Source of the DNA: Ruminococcus sp. AM22-13
Lineage (GTDB): Bacteria; Bacillota; Clostridia; Lachnospirales; Lachnospiraceae
Direction of reading: 5' to 3'
Assembly (NCBI RefSeq): GCF_003471165.1
Contig: NZ_QRIL01000009.1
Coordinates: 73,134-137,133 of the forward strand
Length of the DNA stretch: 64,000 bases
A model generated the notes under the pieces. It was not told where the DNA came from. It did not search any database and saw only the letters and a program-made list of their open reading frames with translations. Below are positions 8,446 through 17,531 of this stretch, piece by piece. The position numbers were made by a program, and so were the translations under genes. Every line of letters begins with the position of its first letter. Position 1 is the stretch's first letter.

Positions 8446-9720
8446 TTATTTAAAATAATTCTTAACCGCTTCCAGCGTCTTATCAATAATCTCATCTGTA
8501 TGAGCCGTAGAAAGGAACATAGCCTCAAACTGAGACGGTGCCAGATGAATCCCCTGTGCCAGCATTCCCTTGAAATATTCAGAAAACGCCTTCGTATCCG
8601 CACTCTTCGCAGAAGTATAATCCACAACCTCCTGCTCAGTAAAGAACAGACTACCCAGAGAAGAAACATGGTTCACATGATAAGGAAGATCTTTCTCTGC
8701 CAGGATCTTCTCCATACCGCTGTAAAGTCTCTCACCCTTCTTTTCCAGTTCCTTATAAACTTCCTGATGCTCATAGAGATATTTCAGCTGAGTCAGTCCC
8801 GCAGCCATGGCGATCGGATTACCACTTAAAGTACCGGCCTGGTAAACCTTACCAACAGGAGAAACCAGTTCCATGATTTCTCTTCTTCCACCATAAGCGC
8901 CAACAGGCATACCTGCTCCGATGATCTTACCATAAGTAACCAGATCCGGTGTCACCCCGAAATACTCTGCCGCTCCGCCAAAAGCCAGACGGAAACCAGT
9001 GATAACTTCATCAAAGATCAGAAGTGCGCCATACTCATCACAGAGCTTTCTCAGTCCCTCCAGGAAACCTTTCTTCGGAGGAACCACACCCATGTTAGCG
9101 CCAACAGCCTCAACAATAACAGCTGCTGTCTGGCCATCAGCCTGTTCCATCAGTGCACGAACGCTGTCCAGATCATTATAAACTGCTGTCATGGTATCCT
9201 CTGTGCAACCTTTCGGTACACCTGCGCTGTCAGGAACACCACTTGTCATCACACCTGAACCTGCACTTACCAGCATTGCGTCACTATGTCCATGATAACA
9301 TCCTGCAAATTTGATGATCTTATTCTTTCCCGTAAAGCCTCTCGCAACACGAACAGCACTCATAACAGCTTCTGTTCCGGAGTTAACCATACGTACCATG
9401 TCCACATGCGGAATATGATCACAGATAAATTCTGCCATCTCCACTTCAATAGCAGTCGCACATCCAAAGCTTAAGCCCTTCTCGCAGGCCTTCAGCACAC
9501 TTTCCTTTACTGCCGTAAAGTTATGTCCAAGGATCATCGGTCCCCAGGAATCAATATAGTCCACATATTCATTGCCTTCTACATCATAAATATAGCAGCC
9601 ATCTGCGCGGTCAATAAATCTTGGTGCCATACCAATTGCACCGTAGGCACGAACCGGGCTGTTTACTCCTCCCGGAATCACCTTCACCGCTCTGTCAAAT
9701 AATTCTTCTGAAGTTCCCAT
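8446..9720 (-). CDS. hemL: Glutamate-1-semialdehyde 2,1-aminomutase
   Basis: 424 aa PLP enzyme making 5-aminolevulinate from glutamate-1-semialdehyde, the second C5-pathway step after HemA. Signatures: GGVNSPVRAY near the N-terminus, GTEAVMSAVR, FDEVITGFR, and the PLP lysine in TYGKIIGAGMPVGAYGG. The start codon overlaps the hemB stop by one base (TAATG), indicating translational coupling. It is the last gene of the six-gene operon hemA to hemL, and an intrinsic terminator follows. Confidence 0.97.
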   Translation of the reverse strand: MGTSEELFDRAVKVIPGGVNSPVRAYGAIGMAPRFIDRADGCYIYDVEGNEYVDYIDSWGPMILGHNFTAVKESVLKACEKGLSFGCATAIEVEMAEFICDHIPHVDMVRMVNSGTEAVMSAVRVARGFTGKNKIIKFAGCYHGHSDAMLVSAGSGVMTSGVPDSAGVPKGCTEDTMTAVYNDLDSVRALMEQADGQTAAVIVEAVGANMGVVPPKKGFLEGLRKLCDEYGALLIFDEVITGFRLAFGGAAEYFGVTPDLVTYGKIIGAGMPVGAYGGRREIMELVSPVGKVYQAGTLSGNPIAMAAGLTQLKYLYEHQEVYKELEKKGERLYSGMEKILAEKDLPYHVNHVSSLGSLFFTEQEVVDYTSAKSADTKAFSEYFKGMLAQGIHLAPSQFEAMFLSTAHTDEIIDKTLEAVKNYFK

Positions 9721-10703
9721 TAGCCGATTCTCCCTTCATCCATACACTTGGCAAGTTCTTTTGCATAATAAGTCAGATAAATCTGCGCACCTGCACGATA
9801 AGCACTTACAGCCATCTCGCACATGATACGTTCCTCATCGATCCAGTCCATCTTTGCAGCGGCTTTTACCATTGCATATTCACCACTTACACTGTACGCT
9901 GCAACCGGCACGTTCACTGCCTTGGATACTTCTGAAACCATATCCAGATAAGACATTGCAGGTTTTACCATAATGATATCTGCGCCTTCTTCTACGTCAG
10001 TCAGAGCCTCTTTCATTCCCTCTCTTCTGTTGTGGAAATCCATCTGATAGCTCTTTCTGTCGCCAAAGGATGGGGCTGATCCTGCTGCATCACGAAATGG
10101 TCCGTAGAAAGCAGACGCATATTTTACTGCATAAGACATGATCGGTGCTTCATAATGTCCGTTTGCATCAAGAGCTTCGCGGATTGCGCGAACACGTCCG
10201 TCCATCATGTCAGACGGTGCTACCATGTCTGCACCGGCCTCTATATGAGAAACGGCAGTCTTGGCAAGTAATTCCAATGTTGCATCATTGTCTACATCAT
10301 GACCGCAGAGTACTCCGCAGTGACCATGGGAAGTATACTCGCACATACATACATCAGTGATATAGTACATATCCGGGAACTGTTTTTTTGCTTCTCTTAA
10401 AGCTTTCTGTACGATTCCGTTCGGATCATATGCACCGCTTCCCACTTCATCTTTGTGATCTGGAATTCCAAACAGCATAACACTGTTTACACCAGCCTTC
10501 TGCAAGCGTTCCAGTTCAAAAGGAAGACGGTCTATGCTGTAACGGAACTGTCCTTCCATAGATGGAATTTCTTCTTCAATTCCTGTTCCTTCTTTTACAA
10601 ACAACGGATAGATAAGGGAAGACTTGTCCATTCTTGTTTCTCTTACCATTTTTCTTAAGTTTTCACTGCCTCTTAATCTTCTTGGTCTCTGAATTAAATC
10701 CAT
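9720..10703 (-). CDS. hemB: Delta-aminolevulinic acid dehydratase (porphobilinogen synthase)
   Basis: 327 aa. Condenses two 5-aminolevulinate molecules to porphobilinogen. Zinc-type active site cysteines are visible in DVCMCEYTSHGHCG, the two Schiff-base lysines in SYAVKYASAFYGPFRDAAGSAP and IIMVKPAMSYLD. Start after AAAAGGAG. Fourth enzyme gene from the right in the operon, 51 bp after cobA-hemD and overlapping hemL by one base. Confidence 0.97.
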   Translation of the reverse strand: MDLIQRPRRLRGSENLRKMVRETRMDKSSLIYPLFVKEGTGIEEEIPSMEGQFRYSIDRLPFELERLQKAGVNSVMLFGIPDHKDEVGSGAYDPNGIVQKALREAKKQFPDMYYITDVCMCEYTSHGHCGVLCGHDVDNDATLELLAKTAVSHIEAGADMVAPSDMMDGRVRAIREALDANGHYEAPIMSYAVKYASAFYGPFRDAAGSAPSFGDRKSYQMDFHNRREGMKEALTDVEEGADIIMVKPAMSYLDMVSEVSKAVNVPVAAYSVSGEYAMVKAAAKMDWIDEERIMCEMAVSAYRAGAQIYLTYYAKELAKCMDEGRIG

Positions 10704-10754
10704 GTCTTTTTGCTCCTTTTTACATCTAAATCCATAAATTGGAATTTCTACTTA

Positions 10755-12263
10755 TCAGCAAATTTCCAGTTTCATTTGCTCTACTAATTCAATCAGACTC
10801 TCAATCGTCGCCTTTTCAGCCATTCGGGTCTGCATGCCATATGCATCTGCCGCAGCTTTCGTCTGTTTTCCGATACATGCAGCTTTTACTTTTGTATAAT
10901 CAAGACCAGGAGTGCCTTCCACAAAACCTTTTACTGTAGAAGCACTGGTAAATACCACACAGTCCACACTTCCGGTCTCAAATTCTTTCTTCTCATCGAT
11001 CAGTCTGCTCTTCTCATAGCGGGTCGTATAAGTAGCAATATCATCTACTTTTGCGCCGGTTTCTTCCAGCAGACTGGTCAGTTTCTTATTTCCGGCTTCT
11101 GCCCTTGGAATCAGAATATTCTCATTCCCCTGCAGTTCCTTCGCAAGTTCTGCTCCAAGCGTATCCCCATCGTATACGCTCGGCACAAAGTCCGCCATCA
11201 GATGGTGTTCTTTAAGCTTTTTCTTCGTTCCTTCACCGATCACTGCGATCTTCGCCTGACCAATACTTCGCACATCCATCTCTTTTTTATCCATCTCATC
11301 AAAAAAGATTTCCACACCGGCCGGACTTGTGAAGATGATCCACTGATACGTCCGGATTTTCTCAAATGTCTCGTATAATCTGCTGTTATCTTCTACCGGT
11401 ACTGTACAGATTGACGGCAGTTCCAGCACCTCCGCGCCCCTTTTGCGAAGAAGATCAGCGGTCTTTGAGATATGCTGTCTTGGTCTTGTCACCAGGACTT
11501 TCCAGCCTGCCAGCGGAAGTTTCTCATACCAGGCAAATTTATCTGCCAGAGAGCATACCTTTCCGACAACAATAATCGCAGGTGTCTCAATTCCCTGTCT
11601 GTCCACTTCTGCTTTCAGAGTACCGACTGTAGCTACCACACGTTTCTGTCCTGCCGTAGTTCCTTTCTGAAGGACTGCTGCCGGCATATCCGGATTCATA
11701 CCCCCTGCAAGAAGTCCGCTGCAGATATCTTCCAGTGCGGCAATTCCCATCAGGAAAACCAGCGTTCCTTTTGTCTGTGTCAGCGCCTTAAAATCAATAT
11801 CATACTCCTGTCCTGCACGTTTATGTCCTGTAATGATATGCAGGGAAGAGCAGAAATCTCTGTGCGTCACAGGAATTCCGTTATACGCCGGAACAGAAAT
11901 CGGAGAAGTCACTCCCGGTACAATCTCATACGGGATTCCATTCTCAGAAAGAAGTTCCAGTTCCTCACCGCCTCTGCCAAAAAGGAATGGATCTCCACCT
12001 TTAAGTCTTACTACTTTATTTCCTTTTTGAGCCTCTTCCAGAAGGACTTTATTGATATCCTCCTGCACCATGGTGTGATGGCTTGCTCTTTTTCCCACGT
12101 TGATCAGTCTTGCGTGCTCCGGAATTCTTGCCAGAACGCCTTCGCCAACCAGACTGTCATATACTACCACATCTGCCTGCTGCAAAACCGCTTCGCCCTT
12201 TAATGTAAAAAGGCCGATATCTCCCGGTCCTGCACCAACCAGCCAAACTTTGCCAGATGTCAT
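10755..12263 (-). CDS. cobA-hemD: Fused uroporphyrinogen-III C-methyltransferase / uroporphyrinogen-III synthase
   Basis: 502 aa. Residues about 1-250 are the SUMT methyltransferase ([43 protein letters not shown]) that turns uroporphyrinogen III into precorrin-2. The rest is HemD ([25 protein letters not shown]) that closes the tetrapyrrole ring. Such fusions are common in clostridia. Start set at ATG 12263, 7 nt after AAGGAG; the longer frame adds 11 residues without support. The fusion pushes uroporphyrinogen III straight toward corrin/siroheme; no heme-branch gene (hemE, hemN) lies in the window. Confidence 0.96.
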   Translation of the reverse strand: MTSGKVWLVGAGPGDIGLFTLKGEAVLQQADVVVYDSLVGEGVLARIPEHARLINVGKRASHHTMVQEDINKVLLEEAQKGNKVVRLKGGDPFLFGRGGEELELLSENGIPYEIVPGVTSPISVPAYNGIPVTHRDFCSSLHIITGHKRAGQEYDIDFKALTQTKGTLVFLMGIAALEDICSGLLAGGMNPDMPAAVLQKGTTAGQKRVVATVGTLKAEVDRQGIETPAIIVVGKVCSLADKFAWYEKLPLAGWKVLVTRPRQHISKTADLLRKRGAEVLELPSICTVPVEDNSRLYETFEKIRTYQWIIFTSPAGVEIFFDEMDKKEMDVRSIGQAKIAVIGEGTKKKLKEHHLMADFVPSVYDGDTLGAELAKELQGNENILIPRAEAGNKKLTSLLEETGAKVDDIATYTTRYEKSRLIDEKKEFETGSVDCVVFTSASTVKGFVEGTPGLDYTKVKAACIGKQTKAAADAYGMQTRMAEKATIESLIELVEQMKLEIC

Positions 12264-12311
12264 TTGTTTTCTCCTTATTATCACCTGATATACCAAGCTA
12301 TTTTATATCAG

Positions 12312-13202
12312 TTATTTACTTTCGCAATCAAACTTCAACTGTTTTGCAAGAGCAATTCCCAGTTCAGTGCCTTTCCCTGCAGAACCTTTTATCTGCCCTG
12401 TAAGCCACTTTCCTGTCGCTTCGCTATAATATAATCCACGGATAAAGATCTCATCTCCACTTACCTCTGCAAATGCGGCTACCGGTGAAGAACATCCTCC
12501 GTCCAGATATTTTACATAGGCACGCTCTGCACTTCCTGCCATCCATGCATTTCTGTCGCAATATCCTTTCAGATAAGAATAGTCCTGATCCTTTCGTCCC
12601 TGCACCGCCAGAATTCCCTGTCCGGCTGCCGGGATCATTTCATCCGGTGTAAAATATCGGTTGATTCTTGCCTCCAGACCCAGACGTTTCAACCCCGCCG
12701 CAGCCAGAATCAGTCCGGAATACTCTCCCTCATCCAGCTTGCGCAGTCTTGTCTGCAGATTTCCGCGAATACTCTTTACTTCCATCTCCGGATATAATTT
12801 CTTTAACTGAAGAGTTCTTCTTAAACTGGAACATCCCAGCGGTTTCTCAGGATTCAGTGCTGTGACACCCTCCGGAAGTACCAGAACATCCCTTGGATCT
12901 TCTCTCTTTGAAAAAGCCAGCAGCGGAAGTTCCTCAGGTACCTCCATCGGCATATCCTTCAGGCTGTGCACAGAAAGATTGCTTCTGCCATCCATCAGTG
13001 CTCTGTCCAGTTCTTTTACAAACAACCCCTTGCCGCCTACTTTATCCAGGGTACGGTCAAGAATAATATCTCCGGTCGTTTTCATAGTCAGAATATCCAC
13101 CGTTATCTCAGGACTGTTATTCTCTTCTATGTAACTTTTTACCATTTCACTCTGCAAAACTGCAAGTTTACTCTCTCTGCTTCCAATGATCACCCTCGTC
13201 AT
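12312..13202 (-). CDS. hemC: Hydroxymethylbilane synthase (porphobilinogen deaminase)
   Basis: 297 aa. Polymerises four porphobilinogens into hydroxymethylbilane. Begins TRVIIGSRESKLAVLQ; the dipyrromethane-cofactor cysteine is in LDGGCSSPVAAFA. The start chosen is the second of two adjacent ATGs (13202), 6 nt after AGGAGG; this places the first 35 bp inside the end of the upstream dehydrogenase gene, a strong overlap suggesting coupled translation. The longer frame that includes MHWRKSRGK is unlikely. Confidence 0.95.
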   Translation of the reverse strand: MTRVIIGSRESKLAVLQSEMVKSYIEENNSPEITVDILTMKTTGDIILDRTLDKVGGKGLFVKELDRALMDGRSNLSVHSLKDMPMEVPEELPLLAFSKREDPRDVLVLPEGVTALNPEKPLGCSSLRRTLQLKKLYPEMEVKSIRGNLQTRLRKLDEGEYSGLILAAAGLKRLGLEARINRYFTPDEMIPAAGQGILAVQGRKDQDYSYLKGYCDRNAWMAGSAERAYVKYLDGGCSSPVAAFAEVSGDEIFIRGLYYSEATGKWLTGQIKGSAGKGTELGIALAKQLKFDCESK

Positions 13203-13686
13203 CATTCTCCTCCTCATCTTCCCGCGCGACTTTCTCCAGTGCATCCTGGATTTCTTCCCTTATCCTGCGCGCTTTCTTATGGTCAAGACCGCTGGCCGTA
13301 ATTCCGACCACCAGTCCTTCCTGCATATAGATTCCCGGAAAATAAAAATCACACTGCTCTCTGTCACTGGCTACATTTACATAAATCCCTTCCTGTCGGC
13401 AGATTCTATGTATCTCATCATTCAGTTTTCTGTCATTTGTGGCAGCGATCACCATATACGCCATCGCAAAATCAGACCGCTTCACCGGACGTGTAAGCAG
13501 TTCCACATAGCCTGCTTTACTAAGCTCCATCATCTCCATGGTAACCTTCGGTGCAATGACTCTGATATTTCTGGTAAATGACAGCAGTGTTTTTACCCTG
13601 CGGGTTGCGATATTTCCGCCTCCCACCACCACGATATTCTTATCCGATAAATCTATAAACATTGGAAAATAAGGCTTATTCTTCAT
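13168..13686 (-). CDS. Precorrin-2 dehydrogenase / siroheme synthase N-terminal-type protein
   Basis: 172 aa. NAD-binding Rossmann motif IVVVGGGNIATRRVKTLL near residue 20, then the dimerisation region typical of CysG N-terminal half/Met8p. It oxidises precorrin-2 to sirohydrochlorin, the precursor for cobalt or iron chelation. No C-terminal methyltransferase is fused. Start at 13686 after GGAG, overlapping the hemA 3' end by 11 bp. The very acidic C-terminus (EDEEENDDEGDH) is encoded by DNA that also holds the hemC ribosome site. Whether it also chelates metal cannot be told. Confidence 0.92.
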   Translation of the reverse strand: MKNKPYFPMFIDLSDKNIVVVGGGNIATRRVKTLLSFTRNIRVIAPKVTMEMMELSKAGYVELLTRPVKRSDFAMAYMVIAATNDRKLNDEIHRICRQEGIYVNVASDREQCDFYFPGIYMQEGLVVGITASGLDHKKARRIREEIQDALEKVAREDEEENDDEGDHWKQRE

Positions 13687-14905
13687 ATATTTTCTCCAGT
13701 CCTGCAACACACTCCAGAAAAGCTTCCTGATTCAGACTGTCCCGTAAGCCAAAAATCAGCTTATTTACTACTTTTCCGGCGGCGGTATCTACTGCCTGCA
13801 CCAGGTTCTGTCTGTCATCCTCTTCCATTGGTGTTTTCTTCAATATCTTCGCAATTCTGAGATTCAGGTCATTTACTGCCTCTTCTTTGATCTCCTGAAT
13901 TCTCGGAATCAGGTCTCTTCCATCCAGCCATTGGAAAAACTCATCCATCTGTTCTCTTACAATTGCACCTGCCGCCTCCAGATTCTCCTGAAGTTCTGCC
14001 GGAATCTCTTCAATACGGAAACTATCCATATCGTAAAGTGTGATTCCCTGAATCTTTCCAATAGATGGCTCAATATCTCTTGGAACTGCCAGATCGATCA
14101 GAATCAGTTCATCTTTCATCTGAAGATTCTGAAACAGTTCTTCTCTTAATGTAAAATTCGGGCTCGCAGTCGCACTTACCACCAGATCACACTGCGGCAC
14201 ATATTTCATTCTCTCTCCGTAATTAATACGTTTGCAGCCCAGCGGAATATTTACCACACCGCTTCTGTACTGGCGAATTGTTACTGTCACATCAGCACCC
14301 GCTTCTCTCAAAGCCTGTGCAGCTACTTTTCCCATCTCTCCGTTTCCAATAACCATGCAGGTCTTGTCCTTAAGAGAATACCCCTTCTGGGCCAGGAATC
14401 CGATTGCCTGATGGATTACTGACGGGTTTCCATGGGAAAAGGGAACTTCTGTCTTGATTCTCTTTCCTGCTGTAACGGCCATTCTGAACAGAACTTCCAA
14501 AACCCCGTCTGCCGCAAAATTCTCTCTTGCCAGATTCAATGCATCCTTTACCTGTGTAAGGATCTGATCCTCCCCGATAATCTGGGATTTCAGTCCGCTT
14601 GTAAGATAAAAAAGATGTTCGACTGCCTCTTTGTCTTTTCGTTCCACAAAATATTCTCTATAAGAATCTTCTGTGATTCCTTTTAACTGACAGAGACAGT
14701 CGTAAAGACAGACTTCCTCGTCATCATCCACACTTGCCCAGACTTCCAGGCGGTTACAGGTTGAAAGGATCACACATCCGTAAATTCCTTTGTGGTTCTT
14801 TATTTTTTCCATGGCTTCACCGGCATTTTTCTTTGTAAATGCGAAATGCGCACGTATATCTACCGGTGCCATATTATGATCTATTCCAATCATGGAAATA
14901 CTCAT
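13676..14905 (-). CDS. hemA: Glutamyl-tRNA reductase
   Basis: 409 aa. Reduces glutamyl-tRNA to glutamate-1-semialdehyde, first step of the C5 route. The catalytic Cys is in ILSTCNRLEVWA near residue 50, the NADPH site in VIGNGEMGKVAAQAL. Start at 14905, 10 nt after AAGGAGA; longer frames lack a site. First gene of the operon. The upstream region holds a MITE copy (15017-15158) only 110 bp away and no recognisable riboswitch, so this branch seems not to be directly cobalamin-switched. Confidence 0.96.
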   Translation of the reverse strand: MSISMIGIDHNMAPVDIRAHFAFTKKNAGEAMEKIKNHKGIYGCVILSTCNRLEVWASVDDDEEVCLYDCLCQLKGITEDSYREYFVERKDKEAVEHLFYLTSGLKSQIIGEDQILTQVKDALNLARENFAADGVLEVLFRMAVTAGKRIKTEVPFSHGNPSVIHQAIGFLAQKGYSLKDKTCMVIGNGEMGKVAAQALREAGADVTVTIRQYRSGVVNIPLGCKRINYGERMKYVPQCDLVVSATASPNFTLREELFQNLQMKDELILIDLAVPRDIEPSIGKIQGITLYDMDSFRIEEIPAELQENLEAAGAIVREQMDEFFQWLDGRDLIPRIQEIKEEAVNDLNLRIAKILKKTPMEEDDRQNLVQAVDTAAGKVVNKLIFGLRDSLNQEAFLECVAGLEKIYEE

Positions 14906-15016
14906 AATTTCTACTTCTCCTTCGTATCTCCTATTTTCGTCCAAAAATATCATAAACATTTCCTGCGAAGATGTCAATTACAAACACACGAAAAGCGCCC
15001 GAAATGAGCACTTATG

Positions 15017-15158
15017 GTTACTGTTCACTCCGTTCTCAGTAACACGCTTCGCGATGCACAGAATTTATTCTAATCTCATAAATTCGCGCGGTATGTCTCG
15101 GGATTTTGGCATTTTCATGCCAAAACACCTCGCGGGATAGTGGCGTGTGAACAGTAAC
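15017..15158 (-). repeat. MITE-like element, internally deleted copy B
   Basis: Reverse-orientation relative of copy A with intact GTTACTGTTCAC ends. About 50 bp of the interior (the GTTTGC/GCAAAC and CTCCTTG/CAAGGAG hairpins) are missing. Flanked by CACTTATG (15009-15016) and CATTTATG (15159-15166), a likely 8 bp target duplication with one mismatch. Sits upstream of hemA; 14906-15235 contains no other feature. Confidence 0.88.
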
Positions 15159-15235
15159 CATTTATGCTATACGCTCATTCGGACGTTTTTTGCTTTGCTA
15201 CCTGATATCTGTATACAGGATGCTCCTGCAATATC

Positions 15236-15475
15236 TCACGGTGAATATTTTCTTACTCTTAACGGAATTCCATTCTGCGCAGCCAAAATCTTACTCTGCG
15301 CTACCTTTTCCTCCCCGATCACGTCTACAACTGTAAATCGTACATCGTCGATGTACTGTTTGCAATCTCTTGCAATTTTCAGCATGGCGTCAAAGGGCTT
15401 CTCTCCGTATGCCGGTCGGACCACCTCATTGTAAGAAGCTGCATCCGGCATGTTAAGACTGATAGATAACTTCCT
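15236..15475 (-). pseudogene. C-terminal remnant of a TatD-linked radical SAM protein
   Basis: An open stretch reading KLSISLN-MPDAASYNEVVRPAYGEKPFDAML and ending IPLRVRKYSP matches the C-terminal part of the TatD-associated radical SAM family (TIGR04038 type), where SISLNAxxxxxYN..xRPxFGEKAF is characteristic. The N-terminal two thirds with the CxxxCxxC cluster are absent. Upstream DNA instead carries an unrelated short reading frame (15453-15608) in another frame. I infer a decayed gene left by deletion. Confidence 0.7.
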
Positions 15476-15608
15476 TTGCCGTGGAACGGTTATGAAAGAT
15501 ATAAGTGGTCATCAGCGTGGTAAGAGCCGCCATTACAGCTGTTGCCGTAATTTTCTTTACTGTACTTGCAGTCTGTACATTCTGTTTTGTTGTTGTTACT
15601 TCTGACAT
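15453..15608 (-). CDS. Short ORF with a strong ribosome site; possible truncated membrane-protein N-terminus
   Basis: 51 aa beginning MSEVTTTKQNVQ, too short for most gene finders. A strong GAGGAGG site lies 7 nt before the ATG. After a polar N-terminus there is one hydrophobic segment (ATAVMAALTTLMTTYIF), like the first helix of an ECF-transporter S component. The frame stops (TAA) where the radical SAM remnant begins in a different frame. Either the 5' end of a deleted transporter gene fused to the remnant, or a true single-helix small protein. Confidence 0.4.
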   Translation of the reverse strand: MSEVTTTKQNVQTASTVKKITATAVMAALTTLMTTYIFHNRSTAKEVIYQS

Positions 15609-15707
15609 AATAACTCCTCCTCGTTATGTCTTTTTAACTGTGTTTTATGAATTTTCTGTCAATCAGGCTGATAAAAATATCCACCTGGTATTCATCCCCA
15701 AAAACAG

Positions 15708-16568
15708 CTACAGCATTTTTAAGTATTTTTCAAAACAGACACCGTCATTTCTGTCGGTTCCTTCCAGTACCGCATCATGAATGGCTCCGGCAAGGAATGC
15801 GATTGCTTTCTGCACACATTCCTTCATGGAAATTCCTTTTACCATTCCTGCGCTGAGCACGGATGCAAACAGGTCTCCGGTTCCGGAATAGCTTCCGCCT
15901 TCTTTTATGGAAAAATACCAGTCTGCTTCATTTTCCTCTATTACCAGATTACCCATTTTCACACTGCCATCACCGCACACTACATCCACTCCGGTGATAA
16001 CAATCGATTTTAATCCAAAACGGTCTGCCAGCTCTCTGCCGGATTTCTCTGTTTCTTTCAGCTGCTGTGTCTCGTCCATCTGAGAAAAAAGTTCCATTTT
16101 CTCTTTCATGCCCTGTTCTCCGTACAAAAGCAACAGTGCTTCTGTAAGATTCGGAGTAATTACTGTCGCATGCTGAACCAGAATCCTCATCTTCTCGCAA
16201 AGTTCTTCGGAATATGTCCTGTAAATATTTCCTCCATCGCCCATTACAGGATCTATCAGGATATGTGTCTCATCCGTACAGAACATATCTGTAAATTTTA
16301 AAATCACATCTACCTGTCTGGCATCTGCCAGAAACCCTGTATATACACCATCCGGTTTAAAACCCATTTTCTTCCATTCGTCCATGATCAGTTGCATCCG
16401 GTCTGTATAATCATCCCAGAAATAAGAACCGTATCCGGTCTGGTTGCTCAGAACTGCTGTAGGCAATGGACAGGCCTGCACTCCCATAGCAGAAATCACC
16501 GGTATTGCCGCTGTCAGGGAACATTTTCCCATTCCGGACAGATCATGAATGACTGCAATCTTCTTCAA
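15708..16568 (-). CDS. pdxY: Pyridoxal/pyridoxamine kinase
   Basis: 286 aa ribokinase-fold kinase making pyridoxal 5'-phosphate in salvage. Begins KKIAVIHDLSGMGKCSLTAAIPVISAMGVQ, the hallmark of the PdxY/ThiD-like pyridoxamine kinase group, with DPVMGDGG and the anion-hole motif GGSYSGTGDLFASVL near the C-terminus. I place the start at a TTG (16568) preceded by AGAGGT at 9-10 nt, which gives the usual N-terminus; the upstream-extended ORF would add 71 unlikely basic residues. It follows cbiC by about 240 bp, with neither gene obviously dependent on the other. Confidence 0.85.
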   Translation of the reverse strand: MKKIAVIHDLSGMGKCSLTAAIPVISAMGVQACPLPTAVLSNQTGYGSYFWDDYTDRMQLIMDEWKKMGFKPDGVYTGFLADARQVDVILKFTDMFCTDETHILIDPVMGDGGNIYRTYSEELCEKMRILVQHATVITPNLTEALLLLYGEQGMKEKMELFSQMDETQQLKETEKSGRELADRFGLKSIVITGVDVVCGDGSVKMGNLVIEENEADWYFSIKEGGSYSGTGDLFASVLSAGMVKGISMKECVQKAIAFLAGAIHDAVLEGTDRNDGVCFEKYLKML

Positions 16569-16812
16569 TTTATCAGTACCTCTTGCTTTCTTAATAAGTC
16601 TGTCATCAGCCTGAAACATCTGAATTCTTATTCTTCCAGATGTGATTTTCATTCTAACCTTATTAATATAGCATTGGATTCTATATCTGGATATATCCAG
16701 TTTTGTATTTTTTTTAGAGGTCAGTTTTATGTCAGATATAATATAAAATAAACTCAAATCCATCGGATATCTGTGATTCACTTCAATTACCTGTCCATAA
16801 CAGGTAACCGGG

Positions 16813-17457
16813 TTAATATCCTCTGTTATTATCGATCATATAAAGTAATGCATTACAGATACATGCCGCGATATTGCTTCCGCCTTTCCTTCCTCTTGCC
16901 ACAATATACGGAACGTCTGCCTGCATGATCAGTTCCTTTGACTGTACCACATTTACAAAACCTACCGGCACGCCAATAATGAGTTCCGGATTCAGTTTGC
17001 CATCCTCGATCAGTTCATAAAGACGTACCAGTGCTGTCGGGGCGTTTCCAATAGCAAAGATCAGTTTCTTTCCCATCGCTGCTGCTTTATCCATGCTGGC
17101 AGTTGCCCTTGTTGTTCCATTGGCTTTTGCTGTCGCTGCCACATCTTCATCCGAAATAAAGCAGAATACCTCTCCACCATAACGGGAAAGAACTCTTTTA
17201 TTGATTCCGGATTCCGCCATATGTGTGTCTGTCACAATGCAGGCTCCCTCTTTAATCGCCGCGATAGCTTTCTGTACTGCATCCTCAGAAAAGCAAAGAT
17301 TCTTTGCATAATCAAAGTCTGCACTTGTATGAATGCATCTCTTTACGATCAGTTCCGTTCCGGGAATCAATTCTGTATCTCCCAGCTCCTCTGTAATGAT
17401 CTCAAAGCTACGCTTCTCTATATCCATCGGTTTTACATTTTCCAGCTCTACTTTCAT
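16813..17457 (-). CDS. cbiC: Cobalt-precorrin-8 methylmutase
   Basis: 214 aa. Moves the C11 methyl group to C12, converting cobalt-precorrin-8 to cobyrinate. The family motif IEKRSFEIITEELG is at the N-terminus and GVPVGFVNVVQSKE with ARGRKGGSNIAA near the C-terminus. Start after GGAGG. Last gene of the cobalamin run, 74 bp after cbiP with a hairpin-repeat remnant in the gap. Confidence 0.95.
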   Translation of the reverse strand: MKVELENVKPMDIEKRSFEIITEELGDTELIPGTELIVKRCIHTSADFDYAKNLCFSEDAVQKAIAAIKEGACIVTDTHMAESGINKRVLSRYGGEVFCFISDEDVAATAKANGTTRATASMDKAAAMGKKLIFAIGNAPTALVRLYELIEDGKLNPELIIGVPVGFVNVVQSKELIMQADVPYIVARGRKGGSNIAACICNALLYMIDNNRGY

Positions 17458-17531
17458 TTTATACCTCCAAAATCTGCTCGAGCAGATAATATCATCCGCT
17501 TTCGCTTCATAACTGCAGAACGTCTTTTATA

